NCBI GenBank assembly: GCA_015485455.1 | Contig: WFTN01000090.1 | Span: forward strand, 1-9,882 | Direction: 5' to 3' | DNA length: 9,882 nucleotides | Source: Planctomycetota bacterium | Lineage (GTDB): Bacteria > Planctomycetota > GCA-002687715 > DRQF01 | Shown here: piece by piece, positions 1-6,746 of the stretch | How positions within the stretch are numbered: the stretch's first letter is position 1 | How the letters are laid out: every line of letters begins with the position of its first letter | Notes under the pieces: model-generated | Told to the model about the DNA's origin: nothing | Seen by the model: only the letters and a program-made list of their open reading frames with translations | Database searches by the model: none | Translations under genes and position numbers: made by a program

Positions 1-347
1 CGATCGATCGAAGCATATTTCTTGGTGACATGTTCAGTGACGAAGATGGAGCTGGGGTTGTAGTCCAGTTCTTCTCTGATCTCTTCGCCAATCTCACGCC
101 ACTTGCCTTCGCCAAAGAGAGCATCAAGCTCGCCTGCGGACTTCTCGTGGACTTGGCGTTCTCTTCGCACATGCTCAGGGATCGCTGTGCGGCCGCCTTT
201 TCTCTTCTTCTTGTTCTTAACGGGTGACTCTGCGTCTACTACAGAAGAGTTTTGCTTAGCACCCTCGTCGACAAGCTTGGCGATGGCGCCTTCCAGATCC
301 TTCGAAAAGGTCGCAAATGAGCTCGCTTCGATGATGGAAATTCTTGA
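1..347 (-). pseudogene. IS66-family transposase fragment (N-terminal part, no start codon, runs off left edge)
   Basis: The minus strand is open from 347 to the window edge, about 115 codons. It reads a lysine/arginine-rich linker (KNKKKRKGGRTAIPEHV), then RRERQVHEKS, GKWREIGEEIREELDYNPSS and VTEHVTKKYAS. This matches the region of IS66 transposases (TnpC) that usually reads GRRPLPEHLPRE..H..., IGEE.SEQLDY.P and V.RHVR.KYAC, just before the DDE catalytic domain. The catalytic domain would lie beyond position 1. A TGA (348-350) closes the frame upstream and no ATG, GTG or TTG precedes the conserved region, so the usual N-terminal helices (with the LFG..SEK motif) are missing or frameshifted. 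The CxxC zinc-finger cysteines normally found here are absent, and the terminal KYAC is KYAS. I see no inverted repeats or accessory tnpA/tnpB genes. I infer an eroded insertion-sequence remnant; a cysteine-free IS66 variant is the alternative. Confidence 0.66.
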
Positions 348-623
348 TCAGGCCGCCTGTTCAAGATGAGCATTGGCAAGTGGCCAAAGGCGAAAAATCA
401 GTGGGCACTAATTTCGAGAAATCCGTGAGATAATGCAACGTTAGGGTGAACTTGCTTGGGTTGCTACCTTCCTATACTTTCTGCGTCATGACTCCATCGG
501 CGAGACTCTCGATCTTAGCCGATTTTCTGTTCTGTCATGAGACGACTCGCTAAGTCACAGTAGCGAACAGCAATTGTCTGGATGTTGGCTGTAGACCGAA
601 AGTCCAGAGCTGGATTCCCAAGG
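348..623. other. Intergenic region between transposase remnant and kinase gene; no recognisable gene
   Basis: No reading frame here carries a recognisable domain. The visible structure is weak. ATCGGC (496-501) pairs with GCCGAT (518-523) and is followed by TTTTC, which looks terminator-like on the + strand although no + strand gene lies upstream. GTCATGA occurs twice, at 485-491 and 534-540. TCCAGAGCTGGA (602-613) is a small imperfect palindrome just beyond the stop of the minus-strand kinase. The stretch is probably a decayed insertion-sequence flank plus the 3' untranslated end of the kinase transcript. Confidence 0.4.
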
Positions 624-3470
624 TTATTGCGTTTCTTGCAAAGTCTTGGCTAAGCTGATGATCTGAGCGCGGGCTTGGGCTTCGAGTTTGCTTGCCTTTT
701 CTCTATCGGCTTTCTTTCTCGCCGTTTTCGCCAGCTCCTGAGCCAACCGAAAGGCGGCGGCAGGGTGGTTGTCAGCCAATTCGAGTTTGATTTGATAGAG
801 CTTGGGAGCGAAATCTTTGGGTCGAGCCTTCTGCCATGTATCGAGGTGCTGACGGGTGAGAGTTCGAGGTGCTAAGTTCATGGCTTGGCCGGCCACTAAG
901 TCCCATTTCTTGCGCATGATCTTTCCGGCCAAGGGGATCTTGGCTAGATGGAGTCGAAGGCTTTGTTCTAAGCCCTCCGGGCGAGATTCCGGTGGAGCGC
1001 CAAATAGAAGGATTTCAGCCAAGGCGGCATTAACGATGGCGGTCTTCTTGCCGCCGCTGAGGAGGCTGGAAGATTCGAGGCTTTCCATGAAAGTGAGACG
1101 AGCCTTGTTGATGTAGTCGAATTGAGAAGGGCTCTCTTCTCCTTCGGTTTGGGCACGAATGAGATAGAGCGTTGCCAACATGTTTTTGAAAGTGACGGTC
1201 GGGAAGCTGCGGCAGATTTTTTCCGCCTCGGGGATGTCTTTCGGGTCCCACCTCTTGGCGACTTTGCCAATATAGAACTTGATGAAGGCGTCCTGGAATT
1301 GAAGGAACCGACCGACCGCGGGGGTTCTCCAACCAATGGCCTCAATGAGATCGTCCTTCTTGGTCAATTTCTTGAGTTTCATGGCTTGGAGTACGATTAA
1401 GCTCAGCCCGTAACTTCCCGGTGGTGATCGCCGAATCTTCATAACCATCTTGAAGATCTCTTCGACCGGCTTAATTTTGGACGGAGGCACGAGGGTGGCA
1501 ATTTGTCCTTGCGCTGGGACCCAATTCGTATTGGTTGGTGCACTCAAAATCTTGCACCAAACCCTCATGAGTCGCGGCAGTCGGTCCTTCGAAAACGCTC
1601 TTTCCATGAAATCAAGCCGCCGGCCCAATTCCTCGAATTGGACTGTGAATAGGAGAGTGGCAGAGGCCGCCACATGGGCCGGACGATGAAACGGTTCTAT
1701 ACCAATGGCGCGGTCGAAGGCTGCCAACGCCTTGGTTGTGTCTTCTTCAAGAAGGCCTTTGGCATACGCGGCGTTGGCACCTTTGAGCAAGCCGGAGTCG
1801 AGGGCTTTTTTAACGAGCGATCGGCCTTCTTCTTGCTTTGTGGCGTCGCCTAAATGATCTTCGCCCCGGATGAGTGTCACTTGGGCCCAGTGATTCTTGA
1901 GTTCCATAGATTCCAGTGAGTCCAACTCACTGAGGAGCTTTTGACGGTTGTTTGTTGGTAGCCAACCCCGAAGCCTTTCGACTCTGAGAGGAACTGCATC
2001 CAGAGGACGAAGATCGATGGCTTTTGTATAGAGGCGAATGGCATCGGGCCAAGCCCCGCGACTGGCGGATCGTCGGGCAGATGAGACCACTTCGGTGTAG
2101 TCTCGGTCTTGAAGTTTCTGGTTTTGCTTGGCCTTTTCGGTCAACGCTTCCTTGAGTTTCACGTTGAGGTGGCCAGCGGATGTGGACAAAACGATCAAGG
2201 CGATGATGGTGGCTGCAATCCACGGATTTCGTCGGACCCAGCGAACTCCCCGGCCCCATCGGCCCAGATTTCTTGCGGAAACTGGTCTTTTGGCCAACCA
2301 ATTGTCGAGATCGTCGGCGAAGAGCTGGGCTGAAGAGTATCGACGAGAAAGAGTGTGGTCTAACGCTGTTTCGACGATGGCTGAGAGATCTTGATTGACG
2401 CCATGGGCTTTGGTCAACCTGGGGGCTTCTCGGGTGAGAGTTTGCTGATTGACTGAGGCTGCTGAGCTACCGAAAAAAGGGAATTTTCCACTGAGCCCTC
2501 GAAAGAGAATGACCCCTAAGGAATAGACATCTGACTGAACGGCACATGAGAAAGAGCGGTCCTTGCCAAGAATCGCTTGCCTGGACATGTACAATGCGGT
2601 GCCAGAGGTTGAATTCGTTTTCGTGCTTAAGGTCAGGTCGAAATCTCGGGCTAACCCGAAGTCCAAGAGCACGGGGGTGCCGTCCTTCTTGACGATGATA
2701 TTGGTGGGCTTAATGTCTCTGTGTGTGATCTTGTGTTCGTGGGCAAACGCAAGTGCCTTGGCAATCGCCGCAACTTTCTTGACCAGAGATTCTTGGTCGG
2801 CCTCTTTCGGATCGTGGAGCCATGCCTCAAGAACTTGTCCCTCAACAAACTCCATCACCAAAAAGAGTTCCTCGTCGGTCTGAGGTGAATCAATCATGCG
2901 GCAAATGGACGGATGGTTGAGCTTTGCCATAGCCCGCGCCTCTCTGAGAGCTTTGTCCGTGGATTGGCCAGGGATGAGTGGGATGCTCTTGATGGCGACG
3001 TCACGGTGAAGAGATGTGTCCCAGGCGTAGCGAACAATTCCGTATGACCCTGATCCTAAGGTGTCTTTGACCTCATAGCGATCGAAGAGGAGTTCGTCTG
3101 GATCGACATGGGCGCTGCGGCTAATCGCCGCCAACTCCAAGACGACTTCCACCATGTTCTTGCGGCTGGGAAAGCGCTCCTCGAAATCCTTGGTCACGAT
3201 GACGAGTGGTTCGTCTTCGCGGTTCTCGACTTCGAACATGAGGATGACTTGGGCGAGGTCGGGACTTAGGTCGGACTCGAGGCCTGATTCGTAGTTTTCT
3301 AAGAATGGGGTTTTCCCGAGGGTGGAACGGCGCTGCATATCGACTTCAAGAAGCGAATCAACCTTGAGGAGAGACTCTATGTATGACTTGTCTAATTTAG
3401 GCGGTAGAGGATTTTGGCTCCAGCACTCGTCGAACCAAGGAATGCCAGTATTCGGGTATTCGGCGGGCAT
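624..3470 (-). CDS. Membrane-anchored Ser/Thr protein kinase with C-terminal TPR-like region (948 aa)
   Basis: This is a Hanks-type (PknB-like) kinase that would phosphorylate Ser/Thr of target proteins. Residues 1-130 are an acidic N-terminal region I do not recognise. The kinase domain spans about 132-392: glycine loop GSGSYG (139-144), lysine K161 in VAIK, helix-C glutamate E177 in REARAM, catalytic loop HRDIKPTN (250-257), DFG (270-272), SDVYSLGV (313-320) and the closing SRRYSS (375-380). Catalytic residues are all present, but the activation-segment end reads YMSRQA instead of YMSPEQA, so the Pro-Glu of the APE motif is lost. A hydrophobic segment (about 416-432) follows an Arg-rich stretch and should cross the membrane, leaving the kinase in the cytoplasm. 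From about 456 on the protein is helical; AWPDAIRLYTKAIDLRP (473-489) and TTKALAAFDRAIGIEP are clear TPR-type units. The start at 3470 has only a weak purine-rich RBS (GAGAAAAG); the stop is TAA. It is divergent from the ECF sigma gene, a common planctomycete pairing. Confidence 0.92.
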   Translation of the reverse strand: MPAEYPNTGIPWFDECWSQNPLPPKLDKSYIESLLKVDSLLEVDMQRRSTLGKTPFLENYESGLESDLSPDLAQVILMFEVENREDEPLVIVTKDFEERFPSRKNMVEVVLELAAISRSAHVDPDELLFDRYEVKDTLGSGSYGIVRYAWDTSLHRDVAIKSIPLIPGQSTDKALREARAMAKLNHPSICRMIDSPQTDEELFLVMEFVEGQVLEAWLHDPKEADQESLVKKVAAIAKALAFAHEHKITHRDIKPTNIIVKKDGTPVLLDFGLARDFDLTLSTKTNSTSGTALYMSRQAILGKDRSFSCAVQSDVYSLGVILFRGLSGKFPFFGSSAASVNQQTLTREAPRLTKAHGVNQDLSAIVETALDHTLSRRYSSAQLFADDLDNWLAKRPVSARNLGRWGRGVRWVRRNPWIAATIIALIVLSTSAGHLNVKLKEALTEKAKQNQKLQDRDYTEVVSSARRSASRGAWPDAIRLYTKAIDLRPLDAVPLRVERLRGWLPTNNRQKLLSELDSLESMELKNHWAQVTLIRGEDHLGDATKQEEGRSLVKKALDSGLLKGANAAYAKGLLEEDTTKALAAFDRAIGIEPFHRPAHVAASATLLFTVQFEELGRRLDFMERAFSKDRLPRLMRVWCKILSAPTNTNWVPAQGQIATLVPPSKIKPVEEIFKMVMKIRRSPPGSYGLSLIVLQAMKLKKLTKKDDLIEAIGWRTPAVGRFLQFQDAFIKFYIGKVAKRWDPKDIPEAEKICRSFPTVTFKNMLATLYLIRAQTEGEESPSQFDYINKARLTFMESLESSSLLSGGKKTAIVNAALAEILLFGAPPESRPEGLEQSLRLHLAKIPLAGKIMRKKWDLVAGQAMNLAPRTLTRQHLDTWQKARPKDFAPKLYQIKLELADNHPAAAFRLAQELAKTARKKADREKASKLEAQARAQIISLAKTLQETQ

Positions 3471-3585
3471 GATCTTTTCTCAACAACAGTGAAACAAGGT
3501 CAGAAAACTTAAATAGGGCAGTAGCCTTGTCTGAAGAGTGACTCTATACTTATCGTCGCCTGAGGAATGCAAAGGAGCGATAGCG
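3471..3585. promoter_or_regulatory. Divergent intergenic region between kinase and sigma factor, with inverted repeat and -10-like box
   Basis: These 115 bp must hold the promoters of both divergent genes. TATACT (3545-3550) differs from the consensus -10 TATAAT by one base and points toward the sigma gene, but no good -35 lies 16-18 bp upstream of it. ACAAGG (3494-3499) and CCTTGT (3525-3530) form an inverted repeat with a 25-bp spacer that could be a regulator or sigma-factor site. The AT-rich ACTTAAATA (about 3508-3516) lies between the arms. The promoter calls are tentative. Confidence 0.3.
3571..3577 (+). promoter_or_regulatory. Ribosome binding site deciding the start of the first sigma factor gene
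   Basis: AAAGGAG is a near-perfect Shine-Dalgarno sequence with an 8-bp spacer before the ATG at 3586. An upstream in-frame GTG at 3538 would place this site inside the coding sequence and has no comparable RBS, so the ATG at 3586 is preferred. Confidence 0.75.
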
Positions 3586-4194
3586 ATGAATGGCCAAGAG
3601 TCTGCCTCAGATTCAAATCGAATTCCAGCCAATCAAAGGAAACTTGTTAATCTTCTTCGTGCAGCGAACGAAGGAGGCGCGGACGAGGAAGCAGAGTTTT
3701 GGGTCGAGCTGGATCGAAGGGCACGTATGCTTCCGATTCTCAAGTTCCTCAAATCGCCAGATGTTTCTCGAGATGCTGAAGACATGTGGTATACGGTCTT
3801 GCCTCGAATCATCGTTCGGTTGCGTAACGCTTCCCAGGGTGATTTTGTGTCTGACTCCAAACTTCTGAGTTACATCGCAGTATCGATCAAAAATAGGATT
3901 GTCTCGGTGAAGGACCGTTCCCTTGGCAACGTTGATGGTCTTGAAGATGGCCGAGCTGAAGACCGCGGACCAGGGGTCCCCACTTTGGCCCACCACAAAA
4001 GCCTGGTGGCCGGCTGGTTCGATGCCGTACGACAAATGCCCGATCTTGAACGACAAGTGTTCTTCGACCGGATATCCAACAAGACCTTTCCCGAGATTGG
4101 AAGCGAAGTTGGCAAGAGCGCCGATCAAGTTCGTCACATATTCAAGAAAATCTGTGACGACATTGGCATGGACCCAACTGCTTTTCTTGATTGA
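3586..4194 (+). CDS. ECF-type RNA polymerase sigma factor (202 aa)
   Basis: This is a small group-4 (ECF) sigma-70 family protein that would direct RNA polymerase to a dedicated promoter set. The region 2-like part is about residues 40-112: SRDAEDMWYTVLPRIIVRL (61-79) matches the DAEDLVQEVFLRL core-binding helix, followed by LLSYIAVSIKNRIVSVKDR (93-111). A linker of about 30 residues leads to region 4 (about 145-193): AVRQMPDLERQVFFDR, then the helix-turn-helix TFPEIGSEVGKSADQVRHIF. Region 2 is divergent: the position usually held by E/D after VQ is T70. The start at 3586 rests on the AAAGGAG ribosome binding site; the stop is TGA. No anti-sigma gene is adjacent, but a Ser/Thr kinase is divergent 115 bp away. 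Kinase control of this sigma factor is therefore plausible, by analogy with kinase-linked ECF groups (inference). The family call is secure at region 4 and less so at region 2. Confidence 0.85.
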   Translation: MNGQESASDSNRIPANQRKLVNLLRAANEGGADEEAEFWVELDRRARMLPILKFLKSPDVSRDAEDMWYTVLPRIIVRLRNASQGDFVSDSKLLSYIAVSIKNRIVSVKDRSLGNVDGLEDGRAEDRGPGVPTLAHHKSLVAGWFDAVRQMPDLERQVFFDRISNKTFPEIGSEVGKSADQVRHIFKKICDDIGMDPTAFLD

Positions 4195-4551
4195 CATAGG
4201 GCGTTTATGGCCGCTGACGAGTCTCATGGCCGAAACTCGTGACGATGTGTCAGGCAAAAAGTTCACCCAATTCTTGATGGCTTTTGTGTCTATGGCGCAC
4301 GAATTTCTATCTCCTTAAGTTTCTCTATTCTTGTCGCGCAATCCGTTCTCCGGTTCATAGGGCTAAACGAGTGCTGCTTCGAAACCGAATGAAAATCTTG
4401 GAGAATTTGTTGAGTCGAGAAAAAGTGGGATTCACTCGTCACCAGTAGTGGCCCCTCCTTGCATTCGATTTTTCGCAGATTGTTGTTCGCTTTGGTGATT
4501 CATTGAGTTCTCTCTGTTGGACAATCTAAAACCAACGAAAAGGAGATCGAA
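4195..4551. other. 357-bp intergenic region upstream of the secreted peptidase gene
   Basis: I find no gene here. The frames that cross it are continuations or shadows of the sigma gene. A hairpin with arms ACGAGT (4217-4222) and ACTCGT (4235-4240) lies 22 bp after the sigma stop but has no T-run, so it is at best a weak terminator. The length suggests that the peptidase gene has its own promoter; I could not identify a convincing -35/-10 pair. The last bases hold the peptidase ribosome binding site. Confidence 0.4.
4537..4546 (+). promoter_or_regulatory. Strong ribosome binding site of the M23 peptidase gene
   Basis: GAAAAGGAGAT contains AAGGAG six bases before the ATG at 4552. It fixes the start codon and places a typical signal peptide directly at the N-terminus. 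Confidence 0.75.
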
Positions 4552-6405
4552 ATGAACGTGAGTTTTTCTTGGGGATGGAGACTGCTTCTCAGTTGTAGTT
4601 GCTTGATTCTGGCATTGTCGGTACCGGGGGTAGGCCAGAGGATAGCCGGTGGTGGTGGCCCGATTAGCTTCACATCGACAGTTCCGTCATATCCTGTGAG
4701 TGGTCCTCCCGCATTGCAGGGTGGAAGTGGGAGCGCTTCAGGTGGGCCGGGTATGTTCTCGCCGCCTTTTGCCTTTTACCCCATGGCTGGTGTGCAAGGA
4801 GAAGATTTTAGTATCGGCAATTATGTCGATCTTGATCCATCTCCGGGTGTTATGGACTTCAATTGTGGGCCGTTTAGCTACAACGGGCACGACGCCTCGG
4901 ATGCCCCGATTGGCGGATTCGAACATCAAGCAATTGGTGTCCCCATTTTCGCTGCCGCGGATGGCTTTGTTACGGCTACCCATGACGGCGAGTTTGACAT
5001 GAATACGCAGTGGGCGGGGCAGCCTTCCAACTATGTCGTGATCAATCATGGCAACAACTTGGTCTGCAACTACTATCACATGAAGAAGAATAGTGTGGCC
5101 GTTTCCCCTGGGGACTTCGTCAAGGCGGGGCAGATGATTGGCATGGTGGGATCAAGCGGAAATTCCACTGCCCCCCATCTTCATTTTTCCGTCTATGACA
5201 ATGGACAATTGGTAGAGCCTTTTGCAGGTCCTTGCAACTCTGGACCAAGCTATTGGCGGTCACAGCCACCGCTTCCCAATGAAGCGAAGGTCGTGGGTTT
5301 CGGTGTGAGTCGAACAACGCTCGCAGGTGTTTCGCCCCCTCCAGGCCCTATGCCTCGCGGTGGCTACAAACTACTGAGTGATCAAGACTTCTTCTTTTGG
5401 TTTCAATTGGAAGCGATGCCCGCATTCACCACGGGGCAGAATCAGTTTATTCGCCCCAACGGTTCCATCGCTTTCGATTCTGGTGTCTTTGGCTACAACA
5501 ATCCTTCAGCCTATGGCGGCTCTTGGTGGTGGGGTGGATACAATATTCCCGAGATGAATTCGGTTCCCGGTGTGTGGAAGATTCGAATCAGATTGAACGG
5601 CAAGATTGTCGCCGACGCCCCGATTCGGGTGTTGCCGACCACGCCTGTCAATCTTTCGCCTTCTGCCGTATCTGTCGTGTTTTCTCCTGCGGCACCTATG
5701 GTCGATGAGCCACTCCAGTGTCGAGTAACGAGTGATCACATCGTGGCTGATCCAGACTACGACATTGTGCGGCACCGCTGGCAATGGAAGGTCAATGGCA
5801 GTGTTGTTCGAGACATTACGACGGCAGCTAGGACGGATGTGATTCCTGGCAATCTATTCGTCGCTGGTGACTTGGTGAGCTGCGATGTGACGCCAAGTGA
5901 TGGGACACTCGCAGGCCCTTCGACTCTCATCTCTGCTCAAGCCACTGACGGGTCTCCTTATCCCGGATCAGGAGAAGATTTCGAACTCACCACAGGGATC
6001 AACGCCGGGCCGAGTTCGACCCCTGCGATTAAGTCTGCGACGGCTGGTGACCTTCTGACGGTTCACATCGAGTCGCCAATGGGATCCTATGATTTCCTTC
6101 CGGCTTACCTTTATGGTCAAACTTTTGTCACCGGATTTCCACCGGCTCAACCGATCCTTTATCCAGAAGTTCATATTGACTTTGAGCCGACAGCTCCGAC
6201 TCCGGCCATTCTTCTGTACTCGCCTTACATGAATTTGTTTGCTCCCACAGTCTTACCAATGGGGGGCATGACTTTTACTTATTCTGTACCGGCGCAGATG
6301 GCAGGAGTCAGCTTCTTGATGCAGGCCTACTCCCTTGCGGGAAGTGCCAACACAGGGACTTCATGGTTTACTGCCACGGATGCTCATGAAGTGCAAATCA
6401 TGTAA
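4552..6405 (+). CDS. Secreted M23 (LytM-type) zinc metallopeptidase with Ig-like modules (617 aa)
   Basis: The protein is predicted to be exported and to cleave peptide cross-links of cell-wall peptidoglycan or a similar Gly-rich substrate. Residues 1-29 form a signal peptide (R10, hydrophobic 11-24, likely cleavage near VGQ). A Gly/Pro/Ser-rich linker (30-72) follows. The M23 domain spans about 105-225 and keeps the whole active site: H113 and D117 (HxxxD zinc ligands), H176 in YYHM, and HLH 209-211. Residues about 245-365 form a beta domain ending GVWKIRIRLNGKI, as often seen after M23 domains. Residues about 366-462 are an Ig/PKD-like module (HRWQWKVNGSVV, then GDLVSCDVTPSDGT). The last 130 residues are a beta-rich module seen to end in TGTSWFTATDAHEVQIM. 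I know similar C-terminal modules only loosely from planctomycete exoproteins. The gene has its own RBS and a hairpin terminator candidate 27 bp downstream, so it is probably monocistronic. Stop TAA. Substrate and localisation (released or surface-bound) are not shown by the sequence. Confidence 0.88.
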   Translation: MNVSFSWGWRLLLSCSCLILALSVPGVGQRIAGGGGPISFTSTVPSYPVSGPPALQGGSGSASGGPGMFSPPFAFYPMAGVQGEDFSIGNYVDLDPSPGVMDFNCGPFSYNGHDASDAPIGGFEHQAIGVPIFAAADGFVTATHDGEFDMNTQWAGQPSNYVVINHGNNLVCNYYHMKKNSVAVSPGDFVKAGQMIGMVGSSGNSTAPHLHFSVYDNGQLVEPFAGPCNSGPSYWRSQPPLPNEAKVVGFGVSRTTLAGVSPPPGPMPRGGYKLLSDQDFFFWFQLEAMPAFTTGQNQFIRPNGSIAFDSGVFGYNNPSAYGGSWWWGGYNIPEMNSVPGVWKIRIRLNGKIVADAPIRVLPTTPVNLSPSAVSVVFSPAAPMVDEPLQCRVTSDHIVADPDYDIVRHRWQWKVNGSVVRDITTAARTDVIPGNLFVAGDLVSCDVTPSDGTLAGPSTLISAQATDGSPYPGSGEDFELTTGINAGPSSTPAIKSATAGDLLTVHIESPMGSYDFLPAYLYGQTFVTGFPPAQPILYPEVHIDFEPTAPTPAILLYSPYMNLFAPTVLPMGGMTFTYSVPAQMAGVSFLMQAYSLAGSANTGTSWFTATDAHEVQIM

Positions 6406-6431
6406 GCAGCAGAAGTCGCGCCGTTTCCTTT

Positions 6432-6460
6432 GGGTCTCAAGTCACTGTGGCTTGGGACCC
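6432..6460 (+). terminator. Hairpin terminator candidate after the M23 peptidase gene
   Basis: GGGTCTCAAGTCA pairs over 13 bp with TGGCTTGGGACCC around a CTG triloop, with two G-T wobbles and no mismatch. It starts 27 bp after the TAA at 6405. The tail GTTTAT is poor in T, so it may work as an imperfect intrinsic terminator or mainly as a 3'-end stabilising hairpin. Confidence 0.6.
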
Positions 6461-6536
6461 GTTTATCATGACGCTCGTCTGAAAGAAGAATAAAGAGGAA
6501 AAGGCATCAATCGGCGGGAGCCGCTATTTCGCGGCC

Positions 6537-6566
6537 TTGACAGTGGCCAAGTGAAGGAAGTATTGT
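6537..6566 (+). promoter_or_regulatory. Sigma-70-like promoter candidate for the second kinase gene
   Basis: TTGACA (6537-6542) is a perfect consensus -35 box. TATTGT (6561-6566) follows after 18 bp and matches TATAAT in four positions. Transcription would start near 6573, giving a leader of about 170 nt. A small hairpin GCCGC/GCGGC (6520-6535) abuts the -35 box. The gene downstream is the only one that fits, and the terminator just upstream isolates it from the peptidase gene. Confidence 0.4.
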
Positions 6567-6574
6567 TGCTTTCT

Positions 6575-6591
6575 CCGAACCTTGAGTTCGG
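6575..6591 (+). other. Hairpin at the 5' end of the presumed kinase leader transcript
   Basis: CCGAAC (6575-6580) and GTTCGG (6586-6591) form a perfect 6-bp stem around the loop CTTGA. If the promoter at 6537-6566 is real, this hairpin sits at or within a few bases of the transcript start and could protect the 5' end. It has no T-run and is not a terminator. The rest of the leader to 6746 shows no gene and no riboswitch I recognise. Confidence 0.35.
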
Positions 6592-6746
6592 GTGTATGGA
6601 CATCAGGCTCTTGTGGTGCGCTCCATTGGTTTCGTTTCGCCAGACGATGACTGGTCTTTGGCAAAACCGATGAAACTGATTTGTTTGTGAGATCGGCCAC
6701 GACGATGTAGACAGCCTTCCTGAATTGAATTGACGGGGGAAGATGA

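Noticed and set aside
30..369. Two small + strand open frames at the left end (30-227 and 103-369)
   Set aside because: They are antisense to the minus-strand frame that carries the IS66 transposase signature.
3538..3585. GTG start at 3538 extending the first sigma factor by 16 residues
   Set aside because: The extension would overlap the TATACT box and the AAAGGAG ribosome binding site that precedes the ATG at 3586.
3613..4266. 217-aa minus-strand open frame over the first sigma factor gene
   Set aside because: It is antisense to a + strand frame with sigma region 2 and 4 motifs and a strong ribosome binding site; its protein shows no recognisable domain.
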